Source of the DNA: an uncultured Caulobacter sp.
GTDB taxonomy: Bacteria > Pseudomonadota > Alphaproteobacteria > Caulobacterales > Caulobacteraceae
Assembly (NCBI RefSeq): GCF_947036865.1
Contig: NZ_CAMQSF010000019.1
Coordinates: 1 to 64,000, forward strand
Direction: 5' to 3'
Length of the DNA: 64,000 nt
Shown here: positions 60,323 to 64,000 of the stretch, in pieces
Numbering within the stretch: the first letter of the stretch is position 1
Layout of the letters: every line of letters starts with the position of its first letter
Notes under the pieces: generated by a model
What the model was told of the DNA's origin: nothing
The model's input: the letters and a program-made list of their open reading frames with translations, nothing else
Databases searched by the model: none
Made by a program: the position numbers and the translations under genes

Positions 60323-60631
<309 letters not shown>

Positions 60632-60675
60632 ATCGCTCGGTTTCCTAGTGGGCTGCGCCCGCGTCTCGAACCATT

Positions 60676-60774
60676 TCAAAGACCAACTCGGAACCCCAAG
60701 GGGCCCCGTACGCAGCGTCCGCAAAACAAAACTCCCCAACAGTCGCCTGTCGGGGTGATGACCAGATATTGCAC
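60676..60774 (-). CDS. Possible leader peptide in the rpsJ leader
   Basis: A minus-strand frame of 32 codons from GTG 60774 to TGA, preceded by GGAGGG only three nt away, which is too close for ideal initiation. The frame runs across the terminator-like hairpin at 60734-60755, so translation could disrupt that structure. No homologue is known to me and this may be chance; I list it because its position suits translational attenuation. Confidence 0.2.
   Translation of the reverse strand: MQYLVITPTGDCWGVLFCGRCVRGPLGFRVGL
60722..60755 (-). terminator. Attenuator-like intrinsic terminator in the rpsJ leader
   Basis: On the minus strand, CCCCGACAG-GCGA-CTGTTGGGG (nine positions, one mismatch) followed by AGTTTTGTTTTG. 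It lies about 110 nt downstream of the predicted rpsJ promoter and about 100 nt before rpsJ, so transcription would have to read through it. Confidence 0.7.
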
Positions 60775-60867
60775 CTACCCTCCGAGGAGGATCAACGGCG
60801 CTATGTCCGGGCGTCTCGCGAACCGCGTTTGAGCTCGAAAGCTCACAGCCGGTCCAACAGAGGCGCG

Positions 60868-60896
60868 CTTGTACGGTCCAGAATCGGTTTCGTCAA
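60868..60896 (-). promoter_or_regulatory. Promoter of the S10 superoperon
   Basis: Minus-strand -35 TTGACG (60891-60896) and -10 TACAAG (60868-60873), 17-bp spacer. Very close to the housekeeping consensus. It directly follows the terminator of the upstream GIN-domain gene and is about 240 nt before the rpsJ start. Confidence 0.72.
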
Positions 60897-60925
60897 GCGC
60901 TGTGTTCGGGCTCCGAAGACCGCGC

Positions 60926-60957
60926 GAAAAAGGCTCCCGGCGACGACCGGGAGGCTT
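60926..60957 (-). terminator. Terminator of the GIN-domain gene
   Basis: On the minus strand a 7-bp core stem CTCCCGG-TCGTCG-CCGGGAG followed by CCTTTTTCG, about 50 nt after the GIN-domain stop. A good intrinsic terminator that insulates the ribosomal operon. Confidence 0.85.
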
Positions 60958-61002
60958 CCGAACTTGCCCTATATATAGAGAGTGTCCCGCGCGCGGCGCC
61001 GC

Positions 61003-61851
61003 CTAGCGACCGATGATCACGTCGCCCGAGCCGGCCACGTGCTTCTTGACCGGTCCGTTGACCTTGGCGATCCGCACGTCGCCCGAGCCGGCGACCGAGA
61101 CATCGACCATGTCGGCCTCGCCGTTGAAGGTCACGTCGCCCGAGCCCATCACGTTGACATCGACCGAACGGCTGCGCCCGCCGGCCACCGTGATGTCGCC
61201 CGAGCCGGCGATATTGCCTCGCAGCTTGCCGTTGACGCTGGCGGCCGAGACGTCGCCCGAGCCGGCGATATTGACCTCGAGGTCGCCGCTGATGACCTGG
61301 GCCCTGATATCTCCGGAGCCCGCCAGATCGATCGAGGCCGAACCGGCCGCCCCGGCCTTGGTGTCGCCAGAGCCCGCCTGGCGGATCTTCAGCGCGCCCT
61401 TGGTGTTGGCGACCGTCCAGTCGCCGCAGCCGGCGTTGGAAAGTTCCACGCTGTCCGAGCGGCCGATGTCGCCGAACACCGCGCCGCCGGCGCGCACCCG
61501 GGCGTCCATCGGCACGCGCACCGCCACCTGCGGGAAGTTGTCGTAGGCCACGTCGCCGACGCCGCGGACGTGGACCCAGATCTTGCCGTCGCGGCTGTGG
61601 CAGCCGTTGATCCGGTTCATGCGCAGATTACCGTCGACAACCACTTCCTCGCCCTCGTTACGCACCTCCAGCGGCAGGCTGGCGTTGGTGGTCAGGAATT
61701 CGACCTTCACGTCGGGACGGTTTTCCGGGATCACCACGACGCGGGCCACCGCGTCCTTGATCTTGATGGCCGGGGCGGCGGGCGCGGCGGCGGCGGCGCT
61801 CGCGGCGGCGACGGCGGCGGCCGCGAGGGCCAGGGTGGTCAGAGCGCGCAT
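61003..61851 (-). CDS. Secreted GIN-domain (DUF2807) protein
   Basis: A 282-residue protein with a signal peptide (MRALTTLALAAAAVAAASAA, cleaved near AAAAAPAA). The C-terminal two-thirds is a GIN-domain beta-helix in which the motif A/M-GSGD recurs seven times (for example AGSGDIRA, AGSGDVSA, MGSGDVTF), plus a degenerate AGCGD. The repeated DNA shows as near-identical stretches of TCGCCCGAGCCGGC. The mature protein is probably periplasmic or outer-surface; the family has no settled function. Monocistronic, with its own terminator. Confidence 0.88.
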   Translation of the reverse strand: MRALTTLALAAAAVAAASAAAAAPAAPAIKIKDAVARVVVIPENRPDVKVEFLTTNASLPLEVRNEGEEVVVDGNLRMNRINGCHSRDGKIWVHVRGVGDVAYDNFPQVAVRVPMDARVRAGGAVFGDIGRSDSVELSNAGCGDWTVANTKGALKIRQAGSGDTKAGAAGSASIDLAGSGDIRAQVISGDLEVNIAGSGDVSAASVNGKLRGNIAGSGDITVAGGRSRSVDVNVMGSGDVTFNGEADMVDVSVAGSGDVRIAKVNGPVKKHVAGSGDVIIGR

Positions 61852-62053
61852 CGGTATCTCCCCTCGGATGCGTGAATGCGATGAAGGGACGCTAACGGCA
61901 GGCGGCGGAAGCTTCGACTTAATTCGAGGTCATGACCGGGAAGTCACGATCGACCCCGCGCCCCGGCCCTCGCCTTGACCAAAGACGCGATTGTTCGCCG
62001 TCGTCATCGTTCGGTGGATGACCAAACGTCAAAGCTGCCGCAATCTGCCGCTC

Positions 62054-63697
62054 ATGGCCGGCACGACCTTCGACACCCGACGCGCGCAGATGTTCCCGAG
62101 GCTGGAGACGGCCGAGGTCGATCGTCTGCGCCGCTTCGGCCAGACGGTGCGGGTCGAGGCCGGGGAGGCCCTGGCGACGGCGGGCGTCCCCTCCCCGGGC
62201 CTGTTCGTGATCCTGTCCGGCCGCGTGGCGCTGTCGCGGCGCGACGCCCACAACGAGAGCCAGCCGATCGTCGAGCACGCCGCCGGCCAGTTCATCGGCG
62301 AGATCGCCCAGCTGTCGGGCCGCCCTTCCCTCGTCGACGTCACGGCGATCACCCCGGTCGAGGCCCTGCTGATCGCGCCGGACCGCCTGCGCGCCGTGCT
62401 GATCGCCGAGGCCGAGCTGGGCGAGCGGGTCATGCGCGCCCTGATCCTGCGCCGCGTCAGCCTGATCGAGACCGGCGCCGGCGGCCCGATCGTCATCGGC
62501 CGCGCCGCCGACGGCGAGGTCATCCGCCTGTCCGGCTTTCTGGCCCGCAACGGCCATCCATACCAGCATCTGGATCCCGACGAGGTCGATTGCGCCAAGG
62601 TGCTGATCCAGCGGTTCGACGTCGACGAGAGCGAGCTGCCGATCGTGCTGTGCCCGAACGGCGCGATCCTGCGCCAGCCGACGAACCACCAGCTGGGCCG
62701 CTGCATCGGCCTGGTCGGGCCGATCGACGCCGAGCGCCTTTACGACGTCGCCATCGTCGGCGCGGGCCCGGCGGGCCTGGCCACCGCCGTCTACGCCGCC
62801 TCCGAGGGGCTGTCCGTGCTGGTGCTGGACAGCCGGGCCTTCGGCGGCCAGGCGGGGGCCTCGGCGCGGATCGAGAACTATCTGGGCTTTCCGACGGGCA
62901 TCACCGGCATGGCCCTGATGGGCCGCGCCTACGGCCAAGCGCAGAAGTTCGGCGCGGAGCTCGCCATCCCCGACGAGGTCGCCTCGCTGGTCTGCGAACA
63001 GGACGGTCAACACCGCTACCGCCTGGCCCTGGCCCGCGGCGAGACCGCCCAGGCGCGCGCCGTGGTCATCGCCAGCGGCGCGCGCTATCGCCGGCTGGAG
63101 GTCGACAATCTGGATCAGTTCGAGGGCGCCAGCGTCCATTACTGGGCCTCGCCGCTGGAGGCCAAGCTGTGCGCCGGCCAGGAGGTCGCCCTGGTCGGGG
63201 CCGGCAACTCGGCCGGCCAGGCGGCGGTGTTTCTGGCCAGCCACGTCAGGAAGGTCTGGATGATCGTGCGCGGCGAGAGCCTGGCGGCGACCATGTCGCG
63301 CTATCTGATCGAGCGCATCGAGAGCACGCCCAATATTGAGGTGATCGTCCGCGGCGAGGTCGTCGGGCTGGACGGCGAGGGCGATCAGCTCGCGACGGTG
63401 CGCTGGCGCGGCCCGGGCGGGGTCGAGACCACCCAGGCGATCAATCACCTGTTCCTGTTCATCGGCGCGGCGCCCAATACCGGCTGGCTGGCCAATTGCC
63501 ACGTCGAGCTCGACAACCACGGCTTCGTGCGCACCGGGACGGATCTCGCGCCGGGCCATCCGCTGCTGCAGACCAGCCGCAAGGGCGTGTTCGCGATCGG
63601 CGACGTGCGCGCCGGCTCGGTCAAGCGCGTGGGCGCCGCGATCGGCGAAGGCGCCCAGGCCGTCGCCGCCATCCACGCCTATCTGGCGGAGGGCTGA
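62054..63697 (+). CDS. Cyclic-nucleotide-binding domain fused to a thioredoxin-reductase-like flavoprotein
   Basis: About 547 residues from ATG 62054; an in-frame ATG at 62018 and another at 61991 exist, none with a good ribosome site. Residues 1-125 form a cNMP-binding (CRP-like) beta-roll with GLFVILSGRVALSR and GQFIGEIAQLSGRPSLVDVT. A middle domain (about 130-225) resembles a thioredoxin-like module. The rest is a TrxB fold: FAD motif VAIVGAGPAGLATAVYAASE (GAGPAG at 236-241), NADPH motif VGAGNSAGQAA (from about 382) and the C-terminal GVFAIGDVRAG. Where thioredoxin reductase has CxxC, this protein has YWASPLEAKLC, so the redox disulfide is absent. Electron acceptor unknown. Four nt before the zinc-finger gene. 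Confidence 0.88.
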   Translation: MAGTTFDTRRAQMFPRLETAEVDRLRRFGQTVRVEAGEALATAGVPSPGLFVILSGRVALSRRDAHNESQPIVEHAAGQFIGEIAQLSGRPSLVDVTAITPVEALLIAPDRLRAVLIAEAELGERVMRALILRRVSLIETGAGGPIVIGRAADGEVIRLSGFLARNGHPYQHLDPDEVDCAKVLIQRFDVDESELPIVLCPNGAILRQPTNHQLGRCIGLVGPIDAERLYDVAIVGAGPAGLATAVYAASEGLSVLVLDSRAFGGQAGASARIENYLGFPTGITGMALMGRAYGQAQKFGAELAIPDEVASLVCEQDGQHRYRLALARGETAQARAVVIASGARYRRLEVDNLDQFEGASVHYWASPLEAKLCAGQEVALVGAGNSAGQAAVFLASHVRKVWMIVRGESLAATMSRYLIERIESTPNIEVIVRGEVVGLDGEGDQLATVRWRGPGGVETTQAINHLFLFIGAAPNTGWLANCHVELDNHGFVRTGTDLAPGHPLLQTSRKGVFAIGDVRAGSVKRVGAAIGEGAQAVAAIHAYLAEG

Positions 63698-63701
63698 AGC
63701 C

Positions 63702-64000
63702 ATGACCTGCACGCACGAAGCCTCCATCCGGGTCGTGACGCCCAGCGCCAAGGGCTGCGAGGACTGCTTGAAGACCGGCGGCTGGTGGGTGCACCTGCGC
63801 CTCTGCCGCACCTGCGGCCACGTCGGCTGCTGCGACGACAGCCCCAGCAAGCACGCCACCGCCCACTTCCGCGCGACCCGGCACCCGATCATCGAGGGCT
63901 ACGACCCGCCGGAGGGCTGGGGCTGGTGCTTCTTGGACGAGGAATTCGTGGAACTGCCCAACCAGACGGAGCGGCTGCTGCCGATACCACGGTTCGTGGA
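63702..64000 (+). CDS. UBP-type zinc-finger protein (C-terminus beyond window)
   Basis: Starts at ATG 63702, four nt after the reductase stop, and runs off the window edge, so it is partial (99 codons visible). The Cys/His pattern C3, H5, C19, C22, C35, C38, H40, C43, H51, H55 matches a ZnF_UBP domain (CTHEASI, CEDCLKTGGWWVHLRLC, TCGHVGC, KHATAHF). In eukaryotes the fold binds the ubiquitin C-terminus; bacteria have no ubiquitin, so the ligand is unknown. The tight spacing points to a joint function with the flavoprotein. Confidence 0.85.
   Translation, partial: MTCTHEASIRVVTPSAKGCEDCLKTGGWWVHLRLCRTCGHVGCCDDSPSKHATAHFRATRHPIIEGYDPPEGWGWCFLDEEFVELPNQTERLLPIPRFV

Noticed and set aside
61010-61400. 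A CRISPR-like array of short direct repeats
   Set aside because: The repeated TCGCCCGAGCCGGC stretches are in frame within the GIN-domain gene and encode the GSGD motif; spacers are coding and of unequal length.

Overview
The window is a GC-rich, densely coding alphaproteobacterial chromosome segment, almost certainly from Caulobacter or a very close relative. The evidence is a full-length homologue of the Caulobacter polarity factor TipN beside a uronate catabolic cluster, high-GC third codon positions, an alphaproteobacterial fused CysNC, an ATP12-type F1 assembly chaperone, and ribosomal operons of alphaproteobacterial type. I see no tRNA or rRNA gene, no insertion sequence, no prophage and no CRISPR array.

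Layout. 1-3.2 kb: a truncated secreted protein, a proline iminopeptidase, a DUF1244 protein and a hairpin-rich intergenic stretch with one small candidate gene. 3.2-16.3 kb: a hexuronate catabolic regulon, kdgK-kdgA, ppc, kduD, kduI, uxaC and a LacI-family regulator on the minus strand, then uxaA-uxuB diverging on the plus strand. Glucuronate or galacturonate enters through UxaC, is reduced by UxuB and dehydrated by UxaA to 2-keto-3-deoxygluconate (KDG). KduI and KduD feed unsaturated uronates from pectin-like polymers into the same KDG pool. KdgK and KdgA split it to pyruvate and glyceraldehyde-3-phosphate, and Ppc refills oxaloacetate. Three identical 14-bp palindromic sites sit in front of kdgA, uxaC and regulator/uxaA and are the probable operators. 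16.3-22.8 kb: a sugar-phosphate transferase, tipN, and the sulfate-activation genes cysD-cysNC.

22.8-46 kb: mixed housekeeping genes: MFS transporter, metG, a membrane protein, a propionyl-CoA carboxylase-type beta subunit, an ATP12 chaperone, a DUF1800/DUF1501 pair, a TPR-2OG oxygenase/rluC/crcB operon, a probable degenerate GGDEF protein, a lipoprotein with a second pseudouridine synthase, rarA, an HtrA-type lipoprotein protease, a five-gene VOC/YjbR/ArsR/SRPBCC/MFS chain in which every junction is a 4-nt overlap, and an ABC exporter pair. 46-60.6 kb: the S10-spc-alpha ribosomal superoperon, all on the minus strand from rpsJ to rplQ, including secY, adk and rpoA. It is broken by intrinsic-terminator-like hairpins between rpmD, rplO, secY, adk and rpsM, and has clear promoters before rpsM and rpsJ. 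60.9-64 kb: a GIN-domain (DUF2807) protein, a cyclic-nucleotide-domain/thioredoxin-reductase-like fusion that lacks the redox CxxC, and a UBP-type zinc-finger protein cut by the window end.

Small dispersed inverted repeats of four families occupy many gene ends, and one of them supplies the C-terminal tail of an MFS protein. I found no clearly new multi-gene system. The items most worth a second look are the uronate operator set, the rpsJ leader, the hairpin-punctuated spc operon end, the overlapping stress-like operon, the CxxC-less reductase with its zinc-finger neighbour, and the repeat-encoded protein tail.
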